A DNA stretch of 64,000 nt from Vogesella aquatica (GCF_028548455.1 NZ_JAQQLF010000015.1:1-64000), one strand, 5' to 3'. Shown: positions 26,579 through 36,659, counted from the first letter of the stretch. Program-made: numbers and translations. Notes: a model not told the origin generated them from the letters alone.

Positions 26579-27651
26579 GTACTTGCTCCATTGAAATTCA
26601 GAATGGTGTCCAGTGCCTGCAGCAAGGCATCGCATTCGACGCCGGTGCCAATGCTGATGCGCAGATATTGCGCGATGCGGGGCTGGGCCAGGTGGCGCAC
26701 AACAATGGCGCGCTCGCGTAGCTTGGCAGCCAACCACACAGCGTCATACTGCGAGTGCGTCACCAGCACGAAGTTGGCCGCCGACGGCAGTACCGAAAAC
26801 CCGCGCTCCCGCAAACCGGCATTCAGGCGCTCTCGGCTGTTGATGACGGCATCTCGGCACTGGCGAAAGTAAGCGTCGTCTTCGAAAGCAGCCAGCGCCC
26901 CGGCCTGCGCCGGGCGGTCCAGCACGTAGGAGTTGAAACTGTTTTTCACCCGCTCCAGCGCCTCGATCAGCTGCGGATGCCCCAGTGCCAGCCCTACTCT
27001 CAGCCCGGCCAGGCTGCGCGACTTGGACAGCGTCTGCACCACCAGCAGGTTGGGGTAGCGATCGATCAGCGCTACCGCGCTGTCGCCGCCAAAATCGATA
27101 TACGCCTCGTCGATCACCACCGGCACGTCTGGCTGCGCCTGCAGTAAGTCTTCGATCTCGGCCAGCGGCAGCAAGCCACCGGTGGGCGCATTGGGATTGG
27201 GGAAAATGATGGCGCCGCAAGGCTGCCGGTAGTCGTCGACCGCGATGCGGAAGTCTGCCGTCAGCGCCACGGTACGGTAGGCAATACCGTACAGGCCGCA
27301 GTACACCGGGTAAAAACTGTAGCTGACATCCGGAAACAGCAGTGGTGCCTCGTGTTTCAGCAAGGCCAGAAACGCCAGCCCCAGCACCTCGTCCGAGCCA
27401 TTGCCGACAAACACCTGTGCTGGCGTTAGGTGGTAATAGCGCGCGATGCCTTCACGCAGTGCGCTGGCTTGCGAGTCGGGGTACAACCTCAGCGCCGCAT
27501 CGTTTGCCGCCGCGATGGCCGCATGCACGGCAGGCGATGGCGGGTACGGGTTTTCGTTGGTATTGAGCTTGATCAGCCCGCTGATACGAGGCTGCTCACC
27601 CGGCACATACGGCTGCAGGGTTTTGACCGTGTTGCTCCAGAAACGGCTCAT
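26575..27651 (-). CDS. hisC: Histidinol-phosphate aminotransferase HisC
   Basis: 358 residues of fold-type I PLP enzyme. [47 protein letters not shown], the internal-aldimine Lys in [15 protein letters not shown] and the substrate Arg in YLRISIGT are all present. It converts imidazole-acetol phosphate and glutamate to histidinol phosphate in histidine synthesis. It lies away from a his operon, so it may be a paralog with broader aromatic aminotransferase activity. GGGAGA precedes the start. Confidence 0.94.
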   Translation of the reverse strand: MSRFWSNTVKTLQPYVPGEQPRISGLIKLNTNENPYPPSPAVHAAIAAANDAALRLYPDSQASALREGIARYYHLTPAQVFVGNGSDEVLGLAFLALLKHEAPLLFPDVSYSFYPVYCGLYGIAYRTVALTADFRIAVDDYRQPCGAIIFPNPNAPTGGLLPLAEIEDLLQAQPDVPVVIDEAYIDFGGDSAVALIDRYPNLLVVQTLSKSRSLAGLRVGLALGHPQLIEALERVKNSFNSYVLDRPAQAGALAAFEDDAYFRQCRDAVINSRERLNAGLRERGFSVLPSAANFVLVTHSQYDAVWLAAKLRERAIVVRHLAQPRIAQYLRISIGTGVECDALLQALDTILNFNGAST

Positions 27652-27666
27652 ACTCTCCCTTTACCC

Positions 27667-28563
27667 TCAACTCTTACCCGCCCGGGTAGCCAGCACCACG
27701 CCCGACAGGATCAGCCCGATACCCGCCAGGTGGTACCACTGCAGCGCCTCGCCCAGAAACAGCATGGACAGCACGGCGCCGAAGCCCGGCATCAGGTGGA
27801 TGAACATGCCGGCGCGCGCCGCGCCGACACGGGCCACACCCAGATTGTAAAAGTAGTACGCCGCCACCGACGGCAGCGTACCGACGTAGGCAAAGGTGGC
27901 CAGCGTGCTGCCACTAAGCGGGGTATGGCGGCCGCTGGCCAGCTCGGCCGCAAACAGCGGCGCGATACCCAGCAAGCCGATGGCTACCAGCACGGTGAGC
28001 AGGCCGATGCGGTCAAGCTGCGGAGGCAAGGGTTTGAGCAGCAAGGTGTACAGCGCCCACGCCACCATGGCCAGAAACACCACTGCGTCACCACGGTTGA
28101 TATCCAGTGCGGCCAACCTGTGCCAGTCGCCGTGCGCCACGATGAACAGCACGCCGATAAAAGAAATACCTACCGCCAGCGCCTGGCGCAGGCTGATTTT
28201 CATGCCGAAGAACAGCGCACCGAACAGCACGATCAGAATAGGAATAAACGAGTTAAGCAACACCGCGTTGGTGGCGGCGGTGTACTGCAGGCCCCAGTAG
28301 GCCAGCGAGTTGAAGCCGGTGACGCCCAATAACGCCAGTAGCAGCAGGCGCCGCCAGTGCGGCAGCCACAATGCACGCTGCTGCCAGGCTGGCCGCCAGC
28401 CAAAAGGTAGTAGCAGGCACAGCGCAATGGCCCAGCGGGCAAAGGAGAGCGTCATCGGGGCGACGCTGGCGTGCATGGCACGGGCCAGCACGAAATTACC
28501 CGACCAGAACAGCGCAGTCAGGGTCAGCAGCAGATAGGCAAGGCGCACAGGGGTCGTTTTCAT
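27667..28563 (-). CDS. EamA/DMT-family transporter
   Basis: 298 residues with ten predicted helices in two repeats, each beginning with the EamA pattern: LLLTLTALFWSGNFVLARAM and VFLAMVAWALYTLLLKPLP. FARWAIALCLLLPF and LNSFIPILIVLFGALFFGMKI are typical. It is an inner-membrane exporter or permease of an unknown metabolite. The stop lies 15 bases before hisC, so the two and the CMD gene probably form one operon. Confidence 0.93.
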   Translation of the reverse strand: MKTTPVRLAYLLLTLTALFWSGNFVLARAMHASVAPMTLSFARWAIALCLLLPFGWRPAWQQRALWLPHWRRLLLLALLGVTGFNSLAYWGLQYTAATNAVLLNSFIPILIVLFGALFFGMKISLRQALAVGISFIGVLFIVAHGDWHRLAALDINRGDAVVFLAMVAWALYTLLLKPLPPQLDRIGLLTVLVAIGLLGIAPLFAAELASGRHTPLSGSTLATFAYVGTLPSVAAYYFYNLGVARVGAARAGMFIHLMPGFGAVLSMLFLGEALQWYHLAGIGLILSGVVLATRAGKS

Positions 28564-28633
28564 TTACTCACCATGCCATGTGCTTGGACAGTGGGCAAGC
28601 GGCCACGGCGCAACAAACTGTTCACGCAAAAAA

Positions 28634-28653
28634 ACCGGGGCAGATGCCCCGGT
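28634..28653 (-). terminator. Terminator of the sodium symporter gene
   Basis: ACCGGGGC (28634-28641) and GCCCCGGT (28646-28653) with a 4-base loop are followed on the minus strand by seven T. It lies 64 bases after the symporter stop. Confidence 0.9.
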
Positions 28654-28717
28654 ATCAGGATGACCCTGCTGCCCGACCCAAAGTCATGGTCCCCTGTCTG
28701 GCAGCAGGTAGAGCACT

Positions 28718-30190
28718 TTAGCCCGCCTGCGTTTGCGGCGGCGTATGCCCAGCCACCTGAGCCGGAGCGCCAGCCTGGCGGTAATCGCCAATGATCTGTG
28801 GCAACAGGCTACCCAAAACCATGCCGAGCAGGCTCATCAGCAAGCCGGCAAGCTGTGGTGGCCAGAAGGCATCGTCGGTTAGCGTCAGTTCCAATGGGAT
28901 CCAGGTAGCAGCACCAAGCAGCATGGACGTCAAAGCCCCCTGCGTAGTGGCACGCTGCCAGAACAGACCGGCAAACAGCGGTACGACAGCGGCCACCAGT
29001 GTTACTTTGTAAGCATTGCCTACCATCTCGTAAATGCTGGCATCGGAATACAGCGCAAAAGCGGTGGTTGATACTGCAGCGACCACAATAGCAATACGCA
29101 TCGCCTTGATGAACTGACGGTCAGTCATTTTCGGCATGAAGTGCTTCAACACGTTCTCGGTAAAAGTAACCGACGGTGCCATCAGCGTACCCGATGCGGT
29201 AGACATGATGGCCGACAGTAACGCGCCAAAGAACATGATCTGGGCAAACAGCGGTGTCTTGTCCAGAATCAGACGTGGCAGCACCATCTGCGGGTCAATC
29301 CCCAACTGGGCCTTCACCATTTCCGGGTCGATCAGGGCCGCAGCACTGGCCAAGAAAATAGGCAGCATGCAGAAGGTGAGATACATGCAGGCACCCAGAA
29401 TGGAGCCTTTTACCGCCACGTCTTCGTTCTTGGCCGACATCACGCGCTGGTACACATCCTGCTGCGGGATGGAACCCAGCATCATGGTTACCGCCGCGCC
29501 AATAAAGGCCACAATCCCTTTGGGGCTGGTGTCGTGGATAAAAGACAGCTTGTTCTCGCTAGCTGCCTTGGCCACCACCACGTCAAAACCGCCAGCCATG
29601 CCCGACACCAGATACACCAGATAAATCAGGCCGCCCACGATCACCGACATTTGCAGGAAATCGGTAAACGCCACGGACAGCATGCCACCACACAAGGTGT
29701 AAACCAGTACGATCACGGCACCGATCAGCGTACCCTGGGTCGTGGTAATACTGCCTTCGGACAGCACGTTGAATACCACGCCCAGCGCGGTCATCTGTGC
29801 GGCAATCCAGCCCAGGTAAGACAAGATGATGACCACACTGGTAATGCCTTCTACAGTATTGCCGTAGCGATTACGGAAAAAATCACCAATGGTCAGCAGG
29901 TTCATGCGGTACAGTCGGCGGGCGAACAGGACACCCACCAGCATCAAGCAACCGAACGAACCGAACGGGTCTTCGATAATGCCGGCAAAACCTTCCTCCA
30001 GGAACGTGGATGGAATTCCTAGCACCGCCTCGGAACCAAACCAGGTAGCGAATACCATGGCAGTCACGACAGGCAACGGCATGCTTCCACCAGCAGAAGC
30101 AAAATCTTTTGCGTTTTTCACGCGTGTAGATGCGTACAGGCCAATACCCACGGTAACGGCCAGATACATGACGACGAACCAGACAAGCAT
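28718..30190 (-). CDS. Sodium:solute symporter (SSS family)
   Basis: 490 residues with about 13 helices. MLVWFVVMYLAVTVGIGLYA, AKDFASAGGSMPLPVVTAMVFATWFGSEAVLGIP, SYLGWIAAQMTALGVVFN and QQDVYQRVMSAKNEDVA place it in the SSS family, in a subgroup related to choline/proline-type carriers; the substrate is not certain. The start at 30190 has GGAG about 10 bases upstream. It is an isolated unit with its own terminator and a 450-base upstream region. Confidence 0.9.
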   Translation of the reverse strand: MLVWFVVMYLAVTVGIGLYASTRVKNAKDFASAGGSMPLPVVTAMVFATWFGSEAVLGIPSTFLEEGFAGIIEDPFGSFGCLMLVGVLFARRLYRMNLLTIGDFFRNRYGNTVEGITSVVIILSYLGWIAAQMTALGVVFNVLSEGSITTTQGTLIGAVIVLVYTLCGGMLSVAFTDFLQMSVIVGGLIYLVYLVSGMAGGFDVVVAKAASENKLSFIHDTSPKGIVAFIGAAVTMMLGSIPQQDVYQRVMSAKNEDVAVKGSILGACMYLTFCMLPIFLASAAALIDPEMVKAQLGIDPQMVLPRLILDKTPLFAQIMFFGALLSAIMSTASGTLMAPSVTFTENVLKHFMPKMTDRQFIKAMRIAIVVAAVSTTAFALYSDASIYEMVGNAYKVTLVAAVVPLFAGLFWQRATTQGALTSMLLGAATWIPLELTLTDDAFWPPQLAGLLMSLLGMVLGSLLPQIIGDYRQAGAPAQVAGHTPPQTQAG

Positions 30191-30644
30191 GTCTGAGTCT
30201 CCTTCTCCCAATGCAGTGTTTCGGCAAGTGTGACCCCGGCCTGCAACAGGCAGGCAAAACGGCCACGCTCAATCGGCTTGTTACTTTTGTTGTGGGGGCA
30301 TTATAGCCAGCCCGCAACACAAACCGAGCAATTTATTAAACACAGCGAGCGCCAGATGGCAGCCCTGCCACTAGTAAGCCCGCCACAAAACCGCCAAAGC
30401 GCTGCTTAGCACGCCCGTCATAAATCTTTAAAAAACAAGGCAATAAGCTAGCTAATACAACAAAAAAGCCACAGCACTGCGGGGGGTACCCCCCTCGCAA
30501 AACTGTGGCTTATTGTGCCGCAAACATGCGTTTAAGTGTCGTATAATATGTTAAACATACGCCACACATTTCCACTGGCATAACAAAAAAGCAGCTCTGT
30601 CAAAACACCCCGCCACCGGCACGGCCAGGCAGTACAAACGTGGC
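30191..30644. other. Intergenic region between symporter and MBL-fold gene
   Basis: No protein gene is supported. It holds the symporter promoter on the left. Towards the right lie a strong two-part hairpin (30462-30509) and an AT-rich palindromic stretch (about 30538-30566) with TATAAT-like elements on both strands. The arrangement would suit a short minus-strand RNA ending at the hairpin. Confidence 0.5.
30462..30509 (-). terminator. Branched hairpin with U-tract: terminator or 3' end of a small RNA
   Basis: The outer stem GCCACAG/CTGTGGC (30468-30474, 30503-30509) encloses a perfect 14-base palindrome GGGGGGTACCCCCC (30481-30494). Six T follow on the minus strand (30467-30462). It lies 136 bases after the MBL gene stop, which is far for a simple terminator. 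Confidence 0.75.
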
Positions 30645-31514
30645 CTAGCTAGCCTGCCGCTGCAAGCTCGCCTGCCCCGCCATCACCGCAAAACGCTGCT
30701 TGTCGGCATCAAAAAGCACAGGCGCACAGGCCACAGCCGGGTCGTGGGTAAAAAACAAGCGCCCGTGCGCTGCCACCAGGCGCTGCAGCAAGCTGCGCTT
30801 TTCGTCTATCAGCTGCTCGGGAAAACGGTCGTAGCCCATGGTGATGGGCACGTGCACCCACGGCGCGCCGGGAATCAGGTCCGCAGCAAACACCACCGGG
30901 CCATCCGGCATGGGGATCTCGGCCAGCAGCATGCCCGGCGTATGGCCGTGCGACACGCCAAAGCGCCAGTCCGCCGGCAGGCAGGCCGGCGGCTGCTCGC
31001 CATCCACCAGCACCAGGCGGCCACAGCTTTCCAGCAGCGCCACCAACTCCGGCACAAACGAAGCACGGTCGCGCGGGTGCGGGTTGAGTGCGCGCTGCCA
31101 GGCTTCGCGCCCCAGCACGATCTGTGCATTGGGAAATAGCAAGCGCGCCGGCCCGCCATCCCATGCGGCCAACAGCCCGCCAGCGTGGTCGAAATGCAGG
31201 TGCGACAGCACCACCACATCGATATCCTCGTGGCTTAGCCCGTGTGCGGCCAGCGACGCCAGCAGCACGTGGTTTTCCTCCAGCACGCCGTAACGCTCGC
31301 GCAGCTTGGGGGCAAAAAATGCCCCGATGCCGGTTTCCAGCAAGATGCGGCGACCATCCGCCTCTTCTACCAGCAGGCAGCGGCAGCACAGTGGCACGCG
31401 GTTTTGCTCGTCCGGTGCCAGCCAGCCGGCCCATACTGCACGCGGCGCATTGCCGAACATGGCGCCGCCGTCCAGCTTTTGTGAATTGCCCAGCAAGGAA
31501 GTCAGGGTACGCAT
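30645..31514 (-). CDS. Metallo-beta-lactamase-fold hydrolase
   Basis: 289 residues. The metal site is complete: [15 protein letters not shown] (HxHxDH), a later SHGHTPGM His, and an Asp in [38 protein letters not shown] is the opening of lactonase/quorum-quenching-like and other MBL hydrolases. No signal peptide. The substrate is unknown; a lactone or thioester is plausible. GGGAGA lies 5-6 bases before the start at 31514. Confidence 0.9.
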   Translation of the reverse strand: MRTLTSLLGNSQKLDGGAMFGNAPRAVWAGWLAPDEQNRVPLCCRCLLVEEADGRRILLETGIGAFFAPKLRERYGVLEENHVLLASLAAHGLSHEDIDVVVLSHLHFDHAGGLLAAWDGGPARLLFPNAQIVLGREAWQRALNPHPRDRASFVPELVALLESCGRLVLVDGEQPPACLPADWRFGVSHGHTPGMLLAEIPMPDGPVVFAADLIPGAPWVHVPITMGYDRFPEQLIDEKRSLLQRLVAAHGRLFFTHDPAVACAPVLFDADKQRFAVMAGQASLQRQAS

Positions 31515-31612
31515 GGGAATCTCCCGAATCGGTGAGCCGACATTGTCGAGCAAGTGCTTGGTTTTGTCATGCCCAACATGACCATGGCGTGACACCAGGG
31601 CCAGATGCGGTG

Positions 31613-32083
31613 TCAATCGGCCACTTTCAGCACGTCCTTGCGAAAATCACGCAGCGCTTTTTTCCATAGCCCCAATGCGCGCTCGAATGCTGCCGGGCTC
31701 ATCCCCGGGCTCATCACCACATCCATTTCCAGAATCGGGTCGTTCTCTTCGTCCAGATACGCCTTGCTGTAGTTTTTGCTGCTATTCCATGCCGATAGCT
31801 GAGCCTGGCTGACCTCGTAGCCTGACCAACCGGCACTGAGCTGCACATCGCGGCACTTTTCCCCCTTCTCGCACTGCAGAAAGAAAATGGTATAGGCCAT
31901 GCCATCCATGCGCCCCTTGATCTTCGGGTTACCACGCTCGGTTTTACCCAGCTCGGCCGAACCGTAGCCACGCGCCAGCTCGGACAAGGCAGCAGGGTTG
32001 GCCGCATCCACCAGTGTCTCGGCCTGGACGCAAGGCGCCAGCATGGCCAGGGAGGCCAGCACGGCCAGAAGTCGTTTTGTCAT
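31613..32083 (-). CDS. YbjN-domain periplasmic protein
   Basis: 156 residues. The signal peptide [21 protein letters not shown] is followed by a YbjN-type domain: [33 protein letters not shown], then [34 protein letters not shown]. The fold resembles type III secretion chaperones; function is unknown in exported versions. It lies about 100 bases upstream of the MBL gene on the same strand, with possible co-transcription. Confidence 0.82.
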   Translation of the reverse strand: MTKRLLAVLASLAMLAPCVQAETLVDAANPAALSELARGYGSAELGKTERGNPKIKGRMDGMAYTIFFLQCEKGEKCRDVQLSAGWSGYEVSQAQLSAWNSSKNYSKAYLDEENDPILEMDVVMSPGMSPAAFERALGLWKKALRDFRKDVLKVAD

Positions 32084-32211
32084 GATGCGCTCTCGCAGGT
32101 TTCATCGAGCCATTAGTGTAGCGGCCATGACAAACACGCACACGGCAAAGCAGGCCGGCCTTTGCGGCACGGCAAACCCGTTTGCCCCTAATGGTGCAAT
32201 AGCACAACAAA

Positions 32212-32238
32212 AAGCCCTTTTGCATGGCAAAAGGGCTT
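32212..32238 (-). terminator. Terminator of the M48 protease gene
   Basis: A perfect 12-base stem (32212-32223 with 32227-32238) and 3-base loop are followed on the minus strand by five T. It lies 32 bases after the protease stop. Confidence 0.9.
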
Positions 32239-32270
32239 GCGATTCAGCATCTGCGGCAGTGCCGGCAGGC

Positions 32271-33008
32271 TTACTTGATCAGTTTTTCTACCTTGTCGGC
32301 CCGGTCGCCGGCGGCCGGGTGGCTGGACAGCAGGCTGCTGTCGTTGCCGTACAGCGCGGCCAGCTTGCGCAGGGCAGACGGCGCGGCGTCCAGCTTGTAG
32401 CTATGGCGTTTCAGAAAATCTACAGCATAGGCATCGGCATCGCTTTCCTGCGATTGCGAGAACTGCGCGTGCAGGATTTGCTCGCTCAGCTCGCCCATTT
32501 CCGACTCGGAAAACGCCGCCACATTGGCGTTACCGCTACCGGCAGCCGCTTTGCGCGCGGCAGAAGCGGCGTAGGCAACCTGCATGGCTTTTTTGCTGTG
32601 GCCCAGCTTCACGTGGCCGATTTCGTGGCCAATGACATAGCGCACTTCGTCGTCGGTCATCTTGTCCAGCAGGCCGCTGTACACGCGTACGGTGCCGTCG
32701 GCCATGGCAAAGGCGTTGACTTCTTTATCCAGATACACCTTGAAGTTCAGCTTCAGGCCATCTTCGCTGCTGAGGCCGCTTACGATCTTGGCCAGACGCT
32801 TGGCTTGCGGGCTACCGGCGGCGGCCACTTTGGCCTGCTTGTCCAGCGCCTTGCTGGACTCGGCGGCCATGGCCTGCACTTCGGCGTCGGACAGGGTGGC
32901 GGACTTCACCAGATCGGTGCCGGCACTCAGCAAGGTGTTCAGGCCAAAGGCCTGGGCAGGGCCGCACAGGGCAAGAGACAGCAGGGACACAAGCGCAAGC
33001 TTTTTCAT
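32271..33008 (-). CDS. M48-family metalloprotease, periplasmic (LoiP-like)
   Basis: 245 residues. The signal peptide MKKLALVSLLSLALCGPAQA is followed by a helical region, then ADGTVRVYSGLLDKMTDDEVRYVIGHEIGHVKLGHSKK with the zinc HEIGH motif and SQESDADAYAVDFLKRH with the third ligand. SHPAAGDRADKVEKLIK closes the family domain. Similar to small M48 peptidases that cleave misfolded outer-membrane proteins; without a lipobox it should be soluble in the periplasm unless Cys15 is modified. Confidence 0.93.
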   Translation of the reverse strand: MKKLALVSLLSLALCGPAQAFGLNTLLSAGTDLVKSATLSDAEVQAMAAESSKALDKQAKVAAAGSPQAKRLAKIVSGLSSEDGLKLNFKVYLDKEVNAFAMADGTVRVYSGLLDKMTDDEVRYVIGHEIGHVKLGHSKKAMQVAYAASAARKAAAGSGNANVAAFSESEMGELSEQILHAQFSQSQESDADAYAVDFLKRHSYKLDAAPSALRKLAALYGNDSSLLSSHPAAGDRADKVEKLIK

Positions 33009-33094
33009 GATTTATGCCAAAGTCAAAAAAAGCCATTCTATTAGCATACGTTACGAATGTCTATCCATCTGTTATCAAGTGCGCACCAAAGAAA

Positions 33095-33113
33095 AACCCG
33101 GCCAGGCCGGGTT
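33095..33113 (-). terminator. Terminator of the mks operon
   Basis: AACCCGGCC (33095-33103) and GGCCGGGTT (33105-33113) form a stem followed on the minus strand by five T. It lies 5 bases beyond the mksB stop. Confidence 0.88.
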
Positions 33114-33118
33114 GGGGT

Positions 33119-35929
33119 TTATGACGCCGCATCCACACGGCGGCGGGTTTGCAGGATAGGCGGTGCCCACTGTTCGCCCGGCCGCTTCTTGCGCGTAGCC
33201 AGCGTCAGGCCGGACGGCGCAAAGATATTGATGTTGTGCGTATTGGGCGTGGTGATCAGGTACTGTGCCTCGGTGGCCTTGAGGAAGCCCGCCACACGGT
33301 CGATGTTGAAAATGTCCAGGTGGGCAAACGGCTCATCGATGAATACAAAGCCGGACGGGTTACTTTCGTCCATCATCAGGCCGATCAGCATGATCAGCGA
33401 CTTCATTACCTGCTGGCCGCCGGACGCTTCGCCGTCGTTCAGGCCCATCAGGCCTTTCTGGTCGAAGTTGAACTTCAGCACCAGGCCGGCCTGCGCCAGC
33501 AAGGCGTCGTCGTTGGCCAGCGTGGGCAGCTCCACTTCCACGCCAATACCGGCCAGCTCGCCCAGGCGCTTCACGTTGTGACCGTAGGCGCGTACCGTGG
33601 CGCGCAGCTTGCCCAGGTAGGCGTCGCGCGCATCGCTGGTCAGGCCGGCGGCGCGTTCTACCTCGGCCTGGCGGCGCTGGCATTCGCGCGTCAGGCTGCT
33701 CAGGTCTTCCTGCAGCTTGTCTTTGAGCTGCAGTACCGCGTCGTCGCGCTCCCACTCGCCTGCGGCCAACCTTTCTTCCAGATAGTTGATCTCGTGGCGC
33801 ACGTCGGCGGCCGATTCGAACTCGTCGGCCAGCTGCGCCACAAAGACCGCATCCTGCGCCGCGGCCGGCAAGTGGCTGCGGCAGTCGCGCAGCTCGGCCA
33901 GATGGCGACGGATGGCACGGCGTGCCTGCTCCATGTCGGCGCGTGCCTTGTGCTCGCGCTGCAGGCTGTCCTGTTCGCGCTGGCACACACGGTCGTGCGC
34001 GATACGCGCGTCGCTGTAGCGCTGCTCGGCGGCGTCGCGCTCGGCCTGGGCGGCGGCCAACCTTTCGCCGGCCTCGGCCACCGCCTGCTTCAGGCTGTCG
34101 GCCTGTGCCGCCAGGGCGGCAAATTCTTCGGCGCGGCTATCCAGTAGGCGGATGGCGTCCATACCGGACAGGTACTCGGCCAGCTGCGCGGCCTCGCGGG
34201 TGCCGGCCACCAGCTGCTCTTCGTGGCGCAGCATGGCCACGTTCAGCGCTTTCAGCGCGTCGCGTAGCGCCTGCAGCCGGGCCTGGCGCGCGGCTTCGCC
34301 AAAGGCGAAATCGTGCGCCGGTACGCCGATGTGGCGCGCACCGCGGCGCTCGCGGAAGTAGCCTTCCGGCGTGATCCAGTCGCCGTCTTCGGCAGCACCG
34401 TCGGCCACACTGGCCACGCGGCTGACGCGGTTCATCTGCTGGTACAGCCAGTCCGGCGCGTCGGCGGCAAAGCGCACCACTTCCAGCAGGCTACCGCTAC
34501 GCGCACGCGGTGCGCTGGCGGTTTCCGGTACCACAAAGTGGCGGTAACGCAGCTTCTCGCCCAGCTGCCAGGCGGCACGGCGGTCGGCGGCGTCTTGCAG
34601 CAGCACCACGTGGCGGTACGGTTTGAGCAAGGCTTCGACGGCGCCCTGCCAGCGGCTGTCGGTCACCTCGATAATGTCGGCCAGCATCTGGTGGCCGATG
34701 CCGGCTTCGTCCAGCGCGGCGCGGAAGTGGCGCACGTCTTCCGGTGCACGCGGCTTGCCGCCCTCCAGCGCGGCCAGCTCGGCGCTGTAGCCGTCGCGTT
34801 CGGTCTTTTGCGCTTTCAGCGTGTCACGCAGGCGCTCGTTGGCGTCGCGCAGTGCGGCCAACTTGTGGCCCAGCGTGGCGGCGTCTTCGCCGTATTCGCG
34901 GCTGGCCAGCGCTTGCAGGCGGTCGCGCTCTTTCAGCTGGCTGGCAATGTCGCGTTCGGCGTCACGCGCCTGCATGAAGGCGTCTTGCGCTTGCTTGCGC
35001 ACCGTTTCTGCCGCGTCACGCGCTGCCAGCGCGCTGCTTTCTGCCTCGCGCAGCGTGGCCACCAGCTGCAGCGTGTCGCGGTGCTGGCGGCTGACGCCCA
35101 GGTAATCGCCCTGCAGGCGGCGGTAGTCCTGCCACAGCTTGCCGGTGGCGGCGCGGCCGTCGATCAGGCCCAGCACCGGCAGCGCCTCGTCGCGTAGGCG
35201 GGTGATGCGCTTGCTCAGGCCCACCCACTCCAGGTAGCGGCTGGCACGGCTTTTCATCATCTCGACGCGGCCTTGCAGTGCCTCTTCCTGACGGCCCAGT
35301 GCGGCCAACTCGGCCTCGGCGGCTTTCTGTTCGTCGCGCGCGTGCTGGTAGTTGGTCAGCACGTCTTTATCGCCAAACACCTGGAACACCAGGTCCAGCA
35401 GCTGCTTGGGGCTGTATTCGGTGAGCTTGTCGGTGTCGCCCTGCTCCAGCGCCAGCACCTCGGCCACGGCGGCGGTAAGGCCGGCGGCCTCCAGGCGGCG
35501 GCGGTATTCCTGCACGCCCAGCCACGGCACGGTGCTATCGCCGGTAGCGTGGTCCAGCGCCACGTCGCCTTCCAGAATGGCGTAGTGGCGCACCCAGTCG
35601 CCGCCCTGCTTCTTGATGCGGCACAGCAGGGTGACTTCCGGCTGCAGCAGCGGGAAGAACGGCGTGGGGTACAGGCCGCCCTGCAGGCGGCGCGGGTTGT
35701 CTACCACGCCTTTCAGAAAGGCATACGGCTCGCGGTTGTTACGCACGTAGCGCTTGTAGTCGCGCTTGCCGGAACACTTGATGGCCAGCAGCGTGCGCAT
35801 GGCATCCAGCAGGGTGGTCTTGCCGGAGCCGTTGGGGCCGATGATGGTGACGATCTGCGCGTCCAGCGGCACGGTGAGGCGTTGCCAGAAGTCCCAGTGC
35901 ACCATTTCTACCGATTTCATCTGGAACAT
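33119..35929 (-). CDS. mksB: SMC-like condensin ATPase MksB
   Basis: 936 residues with a split ABC head. Walker A GPNGSGKTT (near residue 32) and the Q-loop region lie at the N-terminus; signature SGGQQ and Walker B GFVFIDEPFAHLD lie at the C-terminus. Two long coiled-coil arms (about 210-380 and 550-800) flank a hinge-like globular part (about 400-540). Length is that of MksB rather than Smc (about 1150). With MksE and MksF it forms a condensin that compacts or loops DNA. The ATG overlaps the mksE stop as TGATG. Three or more GTTGGCCGC words lie inside. Confidence 0.92.
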   Translation of the reverse strand: MFQMKSVEMVHWDFWQRLTVPLDAQIVTIIGPNGSGKTTLLDAMRTLLAIKCSGKRDYKRYVRNNREPYAFLKGVVDNPRRLQGGLYPTPFFPLLQPEVTLLCRIKKQGGDWVRHYAILEGDVALDHATGDSTVPWLGVQEYRRRLEAAGLTAAVAEVLALEQGDTDKLTEYSPKQLLDLVFQVFGDKDVLTNYQHARDEQKAAEAELAALGRQEEALQGRVEMMKSRASRYLEWVGLSKRITRLRDEALPVLGLIDGRAATGKLWQDYRRLQGDYLGVSRQHRDTLQLVATLREAESSALAARDAAETVRKQAQDAFMQARDAERDIASQLKERDRLQALASREYGEDAATLGHKLAALRDANERLRDTLKAQKTERDGYSAELAALEGGKPRAPEDVRHFRAALDEAGIGHQMLADIIEVTDSRWQGAVEALLKPYRHVVLLQDAADRRAAWQLGEKLRYRHFVVPETASAPRARSGSLLEVVRFAADAPDWLYQQMNRVSRVASVADGAAEDGDWITPEGYFRERRGARHIGVPAHDFAFGEAARQARLQALRDALKALNVAMLRHEEQLVAGTREAAQLAEYLSGMDAIRLLDSRAEEFAALAAQADSLKQAVAEAGERLAAAQAERDAAEQRYSDARIAHDRVCQREQDSLQREHKARADMEQARRAIRRHLAELRDCRSHLPAAAQDAVFVAQLADEFESAADVRHEINYLEERLAAGEWERDDAVLQLKDKLQEDLSSLTRECQRRQAEVERAAGLTSDARDAYLGKLRATVRAYGHNVKRLGELAGIGVEVELPTLANDDALLAQAGLVLKFNFDQKGLMGLNDGEASGGQQVMKSLIMLIGLMMDESNPSGFVFIDEPFAHLDIFNIDRVAGFLKATEAQYLITTPNTHNINIFAPSGLTLATRKKRPGEQWAPPILQTRRRVDAAS

Positions 35930-36657
35930 CAGGCTTGCTCCTCGTGTGGCTTGTCTGTTTCTGCGCTGTCTGCGGCCAACCCTGGCGGGCCGTCCTGCAG
36001 CTGCTGCGCGGTAAGGTGCTGTGATAGCTGGCCGCGGCGCGACAGCACGTCGGCCAGCGCGCCTTCTATGATGCGCGGCGCCAGCTGGCTGTAATCGATC
36101 ATCACGTCCAGCAGCGGGCCTTCTACCAGCCAGCGATTACGCCGCTGCAGAAAACCCAGGTTCACTAGGCGGCCCAGGTTGGCGTTAAAGCGCGTACGCC
36201 CGCCCAGCTGCTTGCCAAAATCGGCGTACAGCGCGTCTTCCGACACGCCCACCGACACGGTGTCGCCGGTTTCCAGCGGCTTTTGCGCGCCGAACATATC
36301 GTGCTGGCCCTCGTTGCCGGCGGCCACTCGCGATACCTGGCGTTCGCGCTTGGGTAAAATAATCAGCGCCCACACAATCACCAGCAGCGCCACGCCGTCA
36401 CGCGGCAGGCCCAGGTTGTTGTTGAGCCAGGCCTCGCCGCTGCCGAATACCGGCTCGGTGAGCGCCGGCAGCAGTGCCACGGCGATGTGCTCGGCGTAGG
36501 GGTTTTCTACTAGCTGCAGGCCGGCTGCGGCCAACCTTTGGTCCAGCTCCAGGCGGAAGGTTTCGTCCAGCAGCGCGCGGCGCGCCAGGGCGTCGCTGCG
36601 CGGCAATACGCGGTGCGCCAGCAGGCGCGCAATCAGGGTGGTTAGTTGCTGTTCCAT
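35929..36657 (-). CDS. mksE: Condensin subunit MksE (winged-helix KITE protein)
   Basis: 242 residues. ENPYAEHIAVALLPALTEPVFG and GVALLVIVWALIILPKRERQVSR, followed by LGGRTRFNANLGRLVNLGFLQRRNRWLVEGPLLDVMIDY, form the pair of winged helices seen in MksE/MukE. It dimerises and binds the kleisin MksF. The acidic, proline-containing tail (DSAETDKPHEEQA) is likely disordered. The start is 2 bases after the mksF stop and the end overlaps mksB, so the three genes are tightly coupled. Confidence 0.88.
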   Translation of the reverse strand: MEQQLTTLIARLLAHRVLPRSDALARRALLDETFRLELDQRLAAAGLQLVENPYAEHIAVALLPALTEPVFGSGEAWLNNNLGLPRDGVALLVIVWALIILPKRERQVSRVAAGNEGQHDMFGAQKPLETGDTVSVGVSEDALYADFGKQLGGRTRFNANLGRLVNLGFLQRRNRWLVEGPLLDVMIDYSQLAPRIIEGALADVLSRRGQLSQHLTAQQLQDGPPGLAADSAETDKPHEEQA

Positions 36658-36659
36658 GC

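Noticed and set aside
27430-28332. Plus-strand 300-codon frame opposite hisC and the EamA gene
   Set aside because: Composition is His/Arg/Gln-rich, with no motifs or ribosome site, while both opposite frames are clear genes.
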